Shown here piece after piece: positions 26,961-40,500 of a stretch of 64,000 nt of DNA. Position 1 is the first letter of the stretch; the number at the start of each line of letters is the position of its first letter. The translations under genes and the position numbers were made by a program. The notes beneath the pieces are model-generated. The model saw only the letters and a list, made by a program, of their open reading frames with translations, had not been told where the DNA came from and ran no database searches. The DNA comes from Scatophagus argus (lineage: Eukaryota; Chordata; Actinopteri; Scatophagidae), in contig NC_058515.1 in NCBI RefSeq assembly GCF_020382885.2, positions 6,741,223-6,805,222 of the forward strand. Reading direction: 5' to 3'.

Positions 26961-29900
26961 ATTTATCGTGATGAATCATCAGAAGTGGAGCATTTGCCCT
27001 AATCTTTGATTCTCACACAAGCTTTATTATAAAGGGCAGAACGCTGGAAATAGCACAGATGGTCCTTTTATACCTTTGACACAGCAGATTTTATGGGAGA
27101 CGATGTGGCATGTCTGCTGAAAGCACTTGTAATGACTGTGGGGTTTGAAAGGGTGGCACACTTTTTCTCCTTTTTACTATACATTAACCTGAGGGGATAG
27201 TCTGAATAGAGAGGAGATGACATGATTTTTATATGAGCGATGTCACAACAGCACTCTGTTGGAGATTGAAGCACTTCAGGCTGGGATGCTGAAGACAGGA
27301 CGAGAAGGAGGGGAAGTAAAATGCTCATGCCTAATGGTCTGTCTCACGTGTCCTTGAATATTTCCTGGCGGTGATCCTCTATCGTTGTTTTGTGTGGAAG
27401 AAAATAGGAAGCCTGGAGATCCTGTCTTGGCTGCTGCTTATAGTTACTACTTGGAGTTAAATGAAGGGGTTTCCATCACCACAACATAGCGACACACCCC
27501 ACAGTTGGATAAAATAATCATCTTCCTTTTTTTTTTTAATTTGACATGAATCTGCTCCCAAAATAGACTATGTTTATTATGAAGTTAATGTTTACCCTTT
27601 GGGATTCATTGCACTTTCTGCATCATCAAAGCATAAAGTTGAACAATGAAAATCAAACTATTAAAAATGGAGCAAAATTATTGATATAGAGTATGGTTTT
27701 ATGCCTTAGGTACCTTGTCGGCCTTCGGCACCTTGTCAGTGGATCTGTGGTCTGCCCAGTTACAGTAGAACGGGCCTCCTGTTGGACGGGCTGCGTTAAA
27801 ACTTTTCTTGGTCCTCTACATATCTACACATACGTGATATTTTGAGGCATGATCAAAATAATTCAGAAGGCTCACATGAGGGTTAGAAGGTCTGGTGAGT
27901 ATCTGAGTGTCTACACCTTCAAGGGGTGGTGGTGATACAACATTACCCCTCCCTCTATTGCCCTGTAACCTCAAGTGCAGAAGGGGGGAATCACTGCTCT
28001 TGGTTCCCTTTGATGCTCCTTCTCCCAGGACGCAGGGCTCGTCTGTCGGAGTTGGGTGGCAAATCCCCTACAAAAGACGGCTCACAAACTCAGTGCCTCC
28101 GCTGGTTGCCCTCTGACACTGGATTGAAAGTTCCAGTCATCCTTATACTGAAGTCTCCTTTGTGACAGCTTAAGTTCACCCTTCTTTCCACAAGCCCACG
28201 TACTCATCCCTGACCCACCAATATTCAAAAAGACTTTGGTAGACAAGGGTGGCCTTTTCTAATGTGACACCCTTGTGGAACAGCTGGTCCACTGTTCAGT
28301 ATGGTAATTTTTCTGTGACTGCAATGGTCACTGTAATGTTTGAGGATGTTCCTCTGTGTACTTTACCTCTAGTTGCGCTACAGAGCTGTTTCTCTGCACA
28401 ACTGTGCAAAACTGGATGTAAACAATGCAAGAAATGGTGCAAATGCTTAACGAATAAAGGAAAGCAAATGCAATAATTTGTTTCTTCTACTTGAAGGTGC
28501 AATTTTTTAAGCTATGAGGACAGAATTTCTGCTCGAAACACCCAAAAAATAAACTAACATTATCAGCAGAATGTGAAGAAACAGCACTGTTGATGTTGAT
28601 ATCTACTGAAAGTGGCATGCTAACCAGCTTGTTCTGGCCCATCCTGACTGGTAATTCTTTTTGTCCCTCTAGAAGCGTATGTTTTTTTAATTTATTTATT
28701 TATTTTTTGATATATAGTCAGTATTTCCTGTTAGTGAATCATTATTGGCATGATACTAGAAAAATATCAAATGCAAACTGCGTGATACATGCTCTTGGAT
28801 TTAGAATACAATGTAGCCCCCAGGGACTGTCTCCGTGAAGCAATTCTAATTTAATTCATTCTGAATGTTAGAATGATTTTCCAGTGTCTGTCATCAATTT
28901 CAAATCACCAGTAAAGCACGACTATGCCAGTGTTCACCCGTGTTCTGGAAATTCCAGGCTCCAGACAAGCAAAGACAAGTATGAACCCCTGAGGCACTCC
29001 CCAAATGTTCTCCTCTTCCCCTCCTTCCCCACTGCCTGTGGCTTGTGCCCCAGGCCTCCCAACCCTAGCAGGCATGGGGGAGGGAGGGGGGGGGACACAG
29101 ATGCTGGTGCTCTGTGCTCCATCAGCCTAATAAGAACAGGCACTACAAATAAAACAGGCTGGTGTGCAAAAAAAAAGCTTCAGGACATGCCATGGCAGGA
29201 AGCTGTAATTTTCCCAGCGTGTGCCTGACATGCAAACTATGGTTAATATGGTCTTGCCACCATTCATGGGCATCCCTAAAAAGATGTCTTTAATTTTGAA
29301 AACAATGCATGAAAGGCGTTTGCTGAGTCTGTTTATTTTATTTGTGTGAGCATCATAAGTCCACAGACTTGCGGGTAGCATTAGCTTAGAGCTGTTCTGT
29401 GTTACGTTCAGATCTGGAGTCCAAGAAAAGCTTACCTTGACACCAAGTAATTTGTCATGTTGGTTAAAATCCCTAAAACTTCAAGGGGACTATATGAAAA
29501 TTATTAGCATACGGTATTTTGATTTGACCCTCCGCTTAAAAAGTTCACAGAGTTCAATTTCAATTAAAGTTCAATTTAAGCTAAGCTATCAATCAGTTTA
29601 TAATTTAAGCTATCAATAAGTGCAAAGCAAAAAACAGTTACCTTTTGAAAACACATTATCACAATGTACTCCCTCAGTGCTTAGACTGGAAGTGAAAAAC
29701 GGCAGAAATAGTAAGTACAGCAAGTACAGCAAACGCATGATTGTATTGTAAATAATAAATAATCTACTCTGCATTTTTGAACCTTGAGCTAAGTGAATAA
29801 TGTTACCACTGCACTGTGTGAACTGGGCCCAGGCACCAGTCCTGTAGACTGCATATGTGCATGACACACTCTTTGCTAGAGATAACATCTAATCACAGAT

Positions 29901-31149
29901 TACTTGCAGTATCCACATGTTTTGTTTCTCAGAATGGGCACCTTGAATCAGCGCTTTGTGACAGGACAGTTGTCTGCATTTGTCAGAATACGCCTTTATT
30001 TCTGATTATTTTTTCATTTGTAAAGATGCTCACAAGGGAAGGATTAAACTAAACATTGAGCAAAAACAAAAATTATATGAAATTTTATCTTTCCCTCTAT
30101 TCTGATGCCACAATATTTATACAGTCCCTAACCATCTTCTAGATGCATTCTTTTCCTTGATCAGTTGATCACTTCATTTGTGAATTAAAACAGCAATTAT
30201 TTTACTGTCCTTTGTTCATTTTCCGGGGTTTAAAGCAAAATATATCAATATACACCTTGTGCAACATTCCTTCAAGCCATTTCTTTAAAGTGGCTGCAAA
30301 ACATTTACTTGAGCTAACATTCTGGAGTGCCCTCTTTTCAATTTTCCAACCCTTTAGTTTCAGCAAAAACAAGCAAGTAATCCCTCAAGCGATCCAAAGA
30401 CAGCAGGTATTCAGGTGATTTTTCAAAGTGGAGAAAGTCATGGAAGTAAGCGGGGTTTGCCCAGCAGCTAGCCAGATGTTGTATCCTCCCAGAGTCCCCT
30501 GCTGGGGTGTCACTGAGAGGTTGGACTTGATGATGAGATGCTGCTGTTTTTTGTCCATGGGGCCACATGCCATCCAATGTGTTTGTCGGTGAAGGGGACT
30601 CTCCAATAAATGAATGTCTTGCTTGAAGTACTTGTCAGCCTGTGCGATGCCCCCCCCTCACCACCACTCACCGGGGGACTTGTGCTCTGCCAGCTAGCTC
30701 TTCCTCCTGGAAGCTGTGCTAAATGTGACATGAAATACGAGTCATGCTATAGATCTGAGAGGGTCATAAACACACCGAGCAAACACTTGAGCCCGTGTGC
30801 ACTCACAAACATGCTGTTGCACACCTATGGACAGAACAGTATCACAAAATATGCACACTCGCAGCTGACCCAGCTGACATATGTAGAGACAGCAGTCTCA
30901 GAGACATGCAGCCATGTGAGATACCCCGCAGTCCCTCGCTTTTGCAACTTGATCCATTACCAGTGGCAAAGCTTTTTGATGATATTTTGGTTCGGTTAAT
31001 TTAATTTAAAAAAGAGTGAGAGAAAGCATAAAATAAATGGATTGAAGCCATTCATAATTTTCTCAATAAGAAGTGTTGAAAATGTTAAAAATGATGTAGA
31101 ATGTGGTTTTCTAATTAAAGTTTATGTAACGGTATTTTCCCTCAGTATT

Positions 31150-31720
31150 TATTTATTTAAGTACTTTTCATTCTTTCCCCTTTAGCATGCAATTAATCTA
31201 GAAAATGCAATTAAATAATTTGGCTCAAATAAACAATACAGTGCCCGGGGAAATGGCAATTTGCCAATTTAACATACCTGTACATGCGCTGACTGTGCCT
31301 GTGTCAGGAAAAATGGATTAATATGCAGAGAGTTGCCTCATGGCCTGGTTGTTGAACAGGCAGTCTTGCTTTCAGGGGCCCCTCCCCTTGTATCTGATGA
31401 AGAAGAGGGTAGAAACAGCTGTGTAAGCCACAGTTAAGGCCTGGAAAGCCCAGCAGTGAGACAGACAACCCTATGCACTTTAATTTAATTGAGCTGTCAT
31501 TTGATATGGTCCAAGCAGGCTAGACGGCTGGGTAAATTGTAATTTTCGACAGCTTGATTAACGGCGCTGATGCTCCGTGTGGCTGCCTGAAAATAAGTTT
31601 TGCATTAATTTCCAGACATGATGGGGGGACTAGTTTGGGACACAGCGACATAATTATGTGAACTGTGCTTCTCTGCATAATTTATTGCTGTTCTTTTGTT
31701 TGACAGTTCTGAATTGTGAG
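31150..31720. promoter_or_regulatory. Candidate conserved noncoding element
   Basis: Dense homeodomain-type sites (GCAATTAATC, TTTAATTTAATTGAG, TGCATTAATTTCC, CATAATTATG) and TGTCATTTGA/GACAGC words in sequence free of recognisable repeats. Of all the intron segments this one looks most like an ultra-slow-evolving enhancer. Confidence 0.3.
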
Positions 31721-34700
31721 AACTTGTTTATAAATTATGATATTGTCATCTGTCCTTACTTTGATAAGTGATAACGTCCTCATCCTCGGTTATTAAATAC
31801 TGACACTGCTCTTTAGGCCCCTCGGTGTCTCGCACAGAAGCAAAAGGTACCCTGTAGCGTTTGTACCCTTTAGCCTTCCTGCCAGAAAGGATTTGTTCTG
31901 ATTGTCTCGTAAAACATCGGTATTTGACGCCTTGTGAATGGAACCAAGCAGGTGATGAGTACTTTGATTCAAGGAGTCAGGTTGCAGATGGAAGTTTCAA
32001 CAGATACATCTGATAAAATCTGGTGCTGGCAGCCATTATTTAGCCGAAGAAATCGGCAGAAACCTGCTAGTGATGAGAAGGCCTTGTTTACTCCTGTATG
32101 GAGTCAAAGGCCCGTTGTTTCCAGAAGTTACTAGGAATTTTAAGTGATAAATGTGCCTCCATTATCATTGTAAATGATTTATTTGTAGCCTAATGTTAAA
32201 ACAAAGAGGAAGGGTCCCATCCAAGCATGGTGGGACCTATGAAATGATCAACCGCACCAGTGGTTCAATTCAAAATGTTTCGTGTTTATACAAAAAACAA
32301 AAAAAACAAGAATATGACTTAACACTTTAACAGTAAGGGTTCTTCTCCTTCTCCAGTGTGCACAGTTGAAGAGAGATTATCTCAGCTGATGATGCCATTC
32401 ATCTGGATTCATGCTGTTCACTCTGAGGTGGATGAGTTGATTTTGTACATTCATGCACTGGTGTCTGTTAGGTTTTAATGAATCAGGCACACAGAGTGGA
32501 AATGTTATAAGATTGTAAATCAGAATACCTCATGCATATTTCATACATTTTCCTTCCAAAACATAAAAGTATAATGATCATTTATGTGGAATGTAACATC
32601 CAAATGGTACACAGACACAAAATTTGCCTTTAAAGTGTGTTCTACTTTCTAGTATCTGCTATAAATCATGAATTTTTATTAATGTGTTTTTTTGGAGTTT
32701 CTTTTTTTTTTCTTTTCAGAAAATGACCTAAATTCCCTACTTTTTCATTGTACATATTACTTGTTTTTCTATGAGTTTCATCTGAACTATGGGCTTTTAT
32801 GCAATAACACATCTGCTCAGTCTCCTCACATGCACTTTGGGAAAGCTTCAAGCACTATGTGAGGAGTCTGAGAGATTTGTGTGTTTGTCGCTTTCAAAAT
32901 TTGCTTCAGCACTAATAAAGCTATGTCTTATATTTGTACTTCAGGTGATACAGCAGACCATCCTTTTTACCATAGGCTTGGTCCTTCCTCCTGTGTGTTT
33001 GAGCAAAGCGCTGAACCCCATATGACTTCCATTCTCTCCATGTAATAAAAGTATAAACATAAGTCAAATTAATGTAATGTATTGGTAATAATGCTCTGAA
33101 GCACACACAGTTCAACTATATCTAAGAACAACATTTTTGGCTGTCGCCAATCAACATGGAGTCTTGCATGCAAGGTTTTGTCTGGATCCAGGTTAATAAG
33201 CCACCTCCCTTGAGCCATGCAACTATCTGAAGCAGTTTCACATCTCTTGACATTCGCATTGTGTAACTTCTTACTGAAGTACAAGTATAATCTTTCACCA
33301 AGAACGATGGCATCAGTATTGGTATTGGAGCTGCAAGTGCCATTCATGGCACAGAGAGCATTACATTTACCACCTGCTGTGTCAACCGCAGGGTGCTTCA
33401 GGTAGAATGTGCATCAGATAAATTCAACACATGCTAGAAATGTTATTCAAATACCTGGAAGTGATGAAATGAGTCACAGTGTCCCAGTATATTTGGATGG
33501 TCTATTGGAGGTAGTACTATTTATTTACTATATATTTATTTGAAAGTTTCTTTAATGCGCATAAACTAATTTAATGCTGTTCAGATTACGCTCTTGAAGG
33601 ACTGCGCTGCTCCCTGTGGCAACAGTTGATGGACAAAGATAAATTGAGCAAAGAGCAAAGTCTAAGTAAACCACATGCTTAATTGGAGCCGTCCGTGCTG
33701 CTTTAGTTTTTAGCGCACTGTAAATGTTTATTGTCTTATAAGTACGCCCCCAAGTGTTTTCACTGGTTCCCAGGGTCTGTGTATAGTGCAAATGAATGGC
33801 AATATTTATGTTCTTGGTTTGAAGCTGCGGCAGATTAAGATGGTGAAACCCACTGAATGCTTGCAAACCATAGTGAGAGTTTGTGGGAAAATTGACTTAT
33901 GGTATTTTCTCAAAGACACCATGCCGCTGGGTGATTATGACTTAATCTAGAGTAGTCAAGGTTACCGCTACTGTCAGTCACCCAGTCGGTGGGCGATCTT
34001 TCCTTCTCAGCAGATATTCTGGTTGTTAGCATGACTGATGCGAGGTACTTCAGGTGGGGATTATCTCTTTCTCACTGCTAAACAGCAAAAAAATGAGTGG
34101 GGCTCCATCACCGTGCCCTTGACCTTCAAAACAAATTACCTTCCCAGCATTCTCCCTGCCTCAGCTGCCACTGTTGAATGTTAGAGCCTTGTTAATAGCC
34201 ATAGGAAAAAATTATGCAGAAGAGACTTTACATGATGTACATTTCAACTGATGAAATATGACACGACATGCCAGAAGTTTGAACTCGCCACAGTATTTTT
34301 GGTGCCCAGAGTTAGATGGTGACCAGATTAGTTTATCTTTTTCACAGGGCCAAATGCATGCGTAATATCAATTAAAGGAATACAGAACATTTTGTAAGCA
34401 TACTGACACCCAAATTGAATATTGGATTACAGCTTCAGCATTTGCTGACAGCTTCGACATGCTTTTTCCTTTCATTTAATATAATAGATTAGACGGAAAC
34501 TCTCGCACACATGTGGGTCTGCAGTCAAGTCTCCAGCGTAACGTAGACACGATCGTGTACTTGTTATTCTTAAAGCAGTTACTCGCGCGCTGTTGGCGAT
34601 CCCACCTCTGAACTCGGAGTCCCTTTTTGAGGTGGAGGTCAACTGGCAGAAGCTGGCAAAGCATGTGTGTTACTGCAAATGTCACTTCCTAATAATATGA

Positions 34701-34952
34701 GGGTGTAAGTTTCAACGAAGTGAGAACAGGGAATAACAAGACATAACTCAGTGTTCCTTTAGTTTAAATCAGTTACACTTAGTCCCATAGGATGTAAGGC
34801 ACTCTTGCTTGTGAATGTCATACTCATAAATCTACATCGTGCTAGACCTAGATTCAGTTGCTGTTTAGAAAAATGAAAAATGAGTTGAATGAAATTACAC
34901 TTGAGTGGATATTAAGGAATTCTTTTTCATCATAGAGTGAATACCCTAAGAT

Positions 34953-35060
34953 TAGGGATGCATGATATTAGATTTTTGCAGATATCGAATGTACCAGTAT
35001 TTTCTAATTATTTTTGCCAATTGAAGATGTTGATACCAATATATACAGTTTCCCCCCATC
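34953..35060. repeat. Possible hAT-like transposon remnant
   Basis: TTAGGGATGCATGATATTAG at 34954 recalls the terminal sequence of fish hAT elements (TAGGGATGCACCGAT…). Both ends and any transposase are missing. Weak. Confidence 0.25.
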
Positions 35061-36799
35061 AAATTGCAAAGAACATCAAGTCTGGAAGAGCTCACATAGT
35101 ACTGTAATTTGTTGACTGTTAGGGTAATGGCCCAGTGGCAGTAGCAGACATAAGATACAATTCTTTTCGAGCACTATACGTTCACTGGGCAGCGAACGTG
35201 GTGGTTGAAGTTAGTAGTGATGAAGGAATGCGATTTGTCTCCTCCTCACATGACTGACTACCTTATTTTAATATTTTCAATTTCAAGCACAATCTCATTG
35301 GTCTTGTCTCATTGACAGACATGTTCATTTCAGGACGATGCGACATTTAATTTAAAAGTTTTTATGTGCCTACACTGGTGATGCATTGATGTTATCATGC
35401 ATTTCTAACTAAGATGAATGAAACTCACTGTTGCCACCATTTAAACTCTGTGAATACAATGAAGTGTTGAGTTCAGTGATGTGTGCAGTTGTAGCTTCTG
35501 AGACATGCCCACCTCAGACAGCGATCAGGGCTGAGGTCAGAGCTGCACAGTTTCAGGTTGCACAGCTGCCCTGCTGCATTGGACATAATGTTTGTCCTAG
35601 CAGGCTTTACTGAATACAGTAGTTCTGAAAACAGCTGCATGGAATCTGTATATTCAGTCCCTGCACAGTGAGGTGGATGGAGATTTGTCAATCAATATTT
35701 AACAGTTTTTATTTGTGGTTAAATACTGCCTTGTAAGAATAGCACACCTCAACATTTGAGGGATTATAAGAGAAGTAAAATGGATTTGTACTTCATCTTT
35801 CTCTTTGTACTTTGCTGACACTCAACTCCAGGTAGACTGGTCCCCTCTGGGCTGCTCTCAGATTAGCGTGTGCTCGCCAAAGTCAACACGAGAGGAAGTG
35901 GATAAACGACTTCCCTCATTCGCACCAACACTGCTAATGCCTCGTCAGATCTGGTGTCAGAGCAGGCAATTTGAGATGTATAATTTGTGTTCATTGTAAA
36001 ACAAATTTCAGTCGGACCAGATAGAGGAAAGAACTTCTGTAATTCTTTTATTTTAATTTATATTTCTGTGGGAATTAGGCTTATGATTCCAAAGTGTACA
36101 TTTGTACAAAGGAGCTTTTAGGGGGAAAACTAATGCTGGAGGCAGTGTGGTAAAATTAGCTGATCACTTAAATATTTTCTGGGTTTCTCCTTTTAACCTT
36201 AGTATATTGGCAAGAATATTTCTAAAGAGATAATGAAAATATTTGGAATAGAACTTGATTGCACATTATTTGGTGGGCATAGTCAAAGACTTTTTAAAAT
36301 ACTGTTGGCTGCTTGTAAGGAAACCATCAGACAGAAAGAGCTGCAGGCAAAACATCAGGTCAAGGACTGCTGGATGATATTCTGAATTGTTAGCAAGATG
36401 GCAAATAGATGTGACACCAAAATGCTTAACTAAACCTTTAGGACTATGATATGAACAAATTAAAAATGGACAATATGCAGTATATGTATGTGCTTATAAG
36501 TTGTAATCATATTTTTCTGTACTATTATTGTGTTTCCTATGTCAGCCTGATAATTTTGCCTAAAAATATCAATAGAGATAAAGTCAGGGGGGAAAAAAAA
36601 GAGTAATATACATCTCTGTGCAGAAAACATGTTGTATTGCATCCATATTGCTGTGGCCAAAACAGAAGGGTAACAAGTCTGTAAATGAGGCAAATTGCTT
36701 GTTAAACAGGCCAAGCAAAGTCACCAAAACTTGCTTGCCACCTCTTGATGTCAAAATTGGGTCATGCTCAAGGCCCTTCCCAAACCCACCACCCCGTGT

Positions 36800-37130
36800 T
36801 TTAATTGCCATGTGCTAAAGAATTTCCCATGTGCACACAAACCAGTCAAGTCTGGTGCGGCCTAATAATTGTTCACTCAAATCGCCTCTTTGTGCTGCTG
36901 TCTGCACTCAGGCTGCCAAGATTTTTTTTTCCCCTTTCTGCACTCTTCAAATGAGATCTCCCTGCGCTTGCAATGATGGCCAGGAACGAGCCACTACAAA
37001 GTATTCTCTAATTGACGGGAGATATCGGTTCAAAAAAATCCTTTTGCTCCCCTTTGCGACTGTCAGCCGCTGCATAAAATACATGTTTGTTTGATTTTCT
37101 CTTTAAAACCATTCTGTGACTCACATAGAC
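36800..37130. promoter_or_regulatory. Candidate conserved noncoding element
   Basis: Non-repetitive segment containing TTTTAATTGCCATGTG, CTAATAATTG, CTAATTGACGG and GCATAAAATACATG motifs. Judged only by texture. Confidence 0.2.
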
Positions 37131-37500
37131 ATTTATCCCTTCCTCTACCAGCGTGGCCTCTCCTCTTCTCTGTCCATTCGCCTCTTCATCCTGTTCAAAG
37201 CCCCTCTACAGTTACAATGAGAGGAGCATGGGGACGGAAGCTGTTTGGAGTCGACAGCTATTGACTGGATTTATTGACAGGACAAGACAAAAAGTAACCA
37301 AAGTAAGCAGAAATGGCAAATACAAACAGACTAGTGGGCAATAAACACCCCCCAACCAAAAGAAAAAAGAAAAACCCACTTTGTTGCAAGCGGAGCAGAC
37401 TGTGTGTGCGCTGCTGATATGGATCCCCCAAGAGAAGGCTCAGGTCACTGAATCCCTACTCAAACAGGCCTCAGAAAAAAAAAAAAAAGATTTCTGTGGA

Positions 37501-37524
37501 TTTTTTTTTTTTTTTTTTTTTTTT
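37501..37524. repeat. Poly-T run (24)
   Basis: Twenty-four T, preceded at about 37475-37488 by a run of A. The pair can form a fold-back. Confidence 0.9.
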
Positions 37525-40500
37525 GCTTCAAAGTTGGAGGGAAAAACAGGAAACAAACAGGGTTTTTAGCACATGCTGCAAAAAGGGTTTTTTATGATGC
37601 TTCAGAATGATAAATTATATAAATGTCTTTGGAGGCCACATTAAATGGTTCATGAAAATAGCAGGCCCTCTGAGAGTTCACTGGGCCTTCTCTGTACTGC
37701 ATGCTTTGATGGTGGTAAATGGTACACTGTTCTATCTGCTCTGACAAAATGTCTAAGCCCCAAAAAGGTTTCATCCTGAGTTATTTTCCCCGTGTTAGTG
37801 TGTTTTCTCTCCAGTGAGCACGGCCGTACACCAGTGTGACTTTTAATGATTGGTGTTGACTCTCCCATGACACGGTGGAGTCTCGTTCGCATTTTTTTTT
37901 TTTTTAAATTTAAATACCTGCACTCGCCACATCCATTAGAAGCCTCTGAAACTCTAAACTGCCACCAAGATGAAGCAGGTCAGGTTGTGCTCAATACTGA
38001 TGTCTTAAAATATCAAATGTGTCAGTTAAGTCTTGTAGCTTGATGGTTGTTGTGTGTATACTGTAGGTGTGTGTGCGCGTAGAAATTTGACTCAGGTTAG
38101 ACAGACTGTTGGCATGGCTCTGAGTTCTTACCAAGAAAGCAGCCCCTGTCAGACTCCTGAAAACCCTGGGCTGGAGATGAAACAGAGAAGAGTGTGTGTT
38201 GGTGGATATATGTATATGCTGTGCATGTGTGTGCCCATGAGCTCTTGTGCATCTCCGACTTGCCTGCGTCTCATACTGACATTTCCAACTGGTGCTGGTG
38301 TAAATAAGGCTGCTGACCACAGCAGGTGTGGGGAGCAGGACTGGGAGCAGGGGAGGTCTGCATCCCTTCAAGCTCCGGCCGCAGTGAAACCGTCCTGGAG
38401 AAGTCAATATTTGCACTCGGTATCAAAGCGGGCCCTGTTTTTGTATCAGAAACCAGGCTGTACAGAAGCAAGCTTGTCCATTAGTCCAGGAGATGTCAAG
38501 GATGCTGTATGCAACAGTTGCCCTGGTGTTACACACTTGTCTTGTTTTATGGAATTAACATAAACTATTGGCTATGACTTCAGGACATAAATTTTGTGTT
38601 GTGCTCACACTGTAAATTAAATAGCCGTACCACCTTGTCTCATGAAAACAGTAGAGAACTCAACTTTTAATGTTGCATTATTCAATATTTATATATTAAC
38701 AATGGGTCAAATGACTGGATAAATACTTAACCCCACTGCAGGTCACCTCCACTCTCCTCTTTTTACTGCCTTTCAGCACATTGTTTTTATATTACAGCCG
38801 GCAGCTTTATTCTTTTGGTTCAGTCTCACAGCTCTTATCAGTGTCTCTTCATCAGACAGAAGTGTCCTGTCACTTAGTGGAGCATTTAGCATCTCCAGGC
38901 CAAGATATTTTACTTCTAGGAGCTGGTATGCAGTAAATGCAGTTCAAATGAAGAAGGAATTTTAAAGGTAGGAGGGGACTTTAATACCTGCAGTTACTCA
39001 CTCATTCATGCAGCATTCTTATGCTTGCTCTCACTTGTGAGTGGACAGAAGGATGCATGCATATGCACACACTGTGATGCACTTTCTTTGTTGTATATGT
39101 ATGTTTCACTATGTGTTTACAATGATTATATGACATAAATTTGGTGCTGCAACAGTCCACATTAAACTGCAGTCATGAGGGAGTCTGTATACAAATTAAG
39201 GTGATATTGGCTGATATTTCAAGTTATTTGTTAATATTTGAAGATATGGTGACATTGCACAGAAGACCTTGAGAGAGGTTTTAACAATCTGTCAGTTTGC
39301 CAACTTCCTTGGATGAAAACACAAAGGTGAATTGTGGCATTATTCTCCAAACTGTTTGTTAAAAACCTAAGCTAAACCACTTGTAAAGCTAAGCTTGGCA
39401 CTGATGTAGTACAAGCACAGTTTTCCTTCACAATGACTGATTAATACAGATAGTTCAGGTGCATTCATGGGTTTACCTTACAGATGACATAGCTCGGATT
39501 ATCTGTCTGAACTGCTGGATTATTTACAGCCTGACACTAGAATGATGTTGTCAAATAAATCAAAATCACCCTTTTAGTTGATGCTGCTCTTTGGTTGGAC
39601 CTTGTTTGTTGAAGTTAAAGGGAACTGTAAACACTTTCACCACCCCAACCACATCAACTGTAACGTACCAGTGTAGTCTTCCCTATAAAAATAACTCCTC
39701 TTCAGCCGATGTCAGCCTGTTTCCTTGATCCGTTTGCCTTGATTTCACAGGAGACCAGACTGCCCTGGTGTCTGGGTCCCTGTCTGTTTGAAAGTGTGTG
39801 GAAAAACACTTTGACTCTGCTTTGATTTGCAGTGTGTACAGAGGGGTTTCCATCACAGCCTCTCTAATGTGGCCCCGCTGCTTGTGCTCCTGTCTGCACA
39901 CGGAAACCATCCTCTCAAAGGGCTCCAAGACAAGACAGTGTCTTGACTCTATCGCACACCATCTCAGTAATTTTTTTTCAGGTTTACACAACCTCAGTTG
40001 GAGAGAGGGGGGCTTCTGTAAATTTGCCAAAGGAAGTATAGATTTAATATGCCTCTAGCAAAGAAACACCAATAAGAAAGGATTACACATAAGGGATAAA
40101 ATATTACAGTGTGTTGGGGAATGTTGCAGCACATAGATTTCTAAAGTAAACAGGCTCTCGAAAGCCTTTACTTTATTACACAACTGTGAGCAAACCACAT
40201 GAGTCGAAGGCTGACAAGCTTTGGTGAGACACTGCGAAGTCCAGTCTAAAAATTCGAAGCAAATCAGCCGCACTTGAGCTTTAAGGTTCCACATTAGCTT
40301 GTGGTAAACAAGCGAAGCAGAGAACGACTTGCTCGACTCTCCTGTGTTGCAGTCTTTTTTAGTGTCCTTTTATAGCCTCCTTCCTTCCTCCTAACACTCC
40401 AGTCTTCCGAGAGGCTGTGCAGGCACGCTGGGGAGCAAGGAAGTCAGCATGCTTCATTAAGTGAATGCGGCACACCACGAATGTCACTGAAAACAACAGA

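Noticed and set aside
29000..29110. Gly/Pro-rich frames near the G-rich run
   Set aside because: Composition comes from a GC-rich low-complexity patch; Gly is not every third residue and splice sites are absent.
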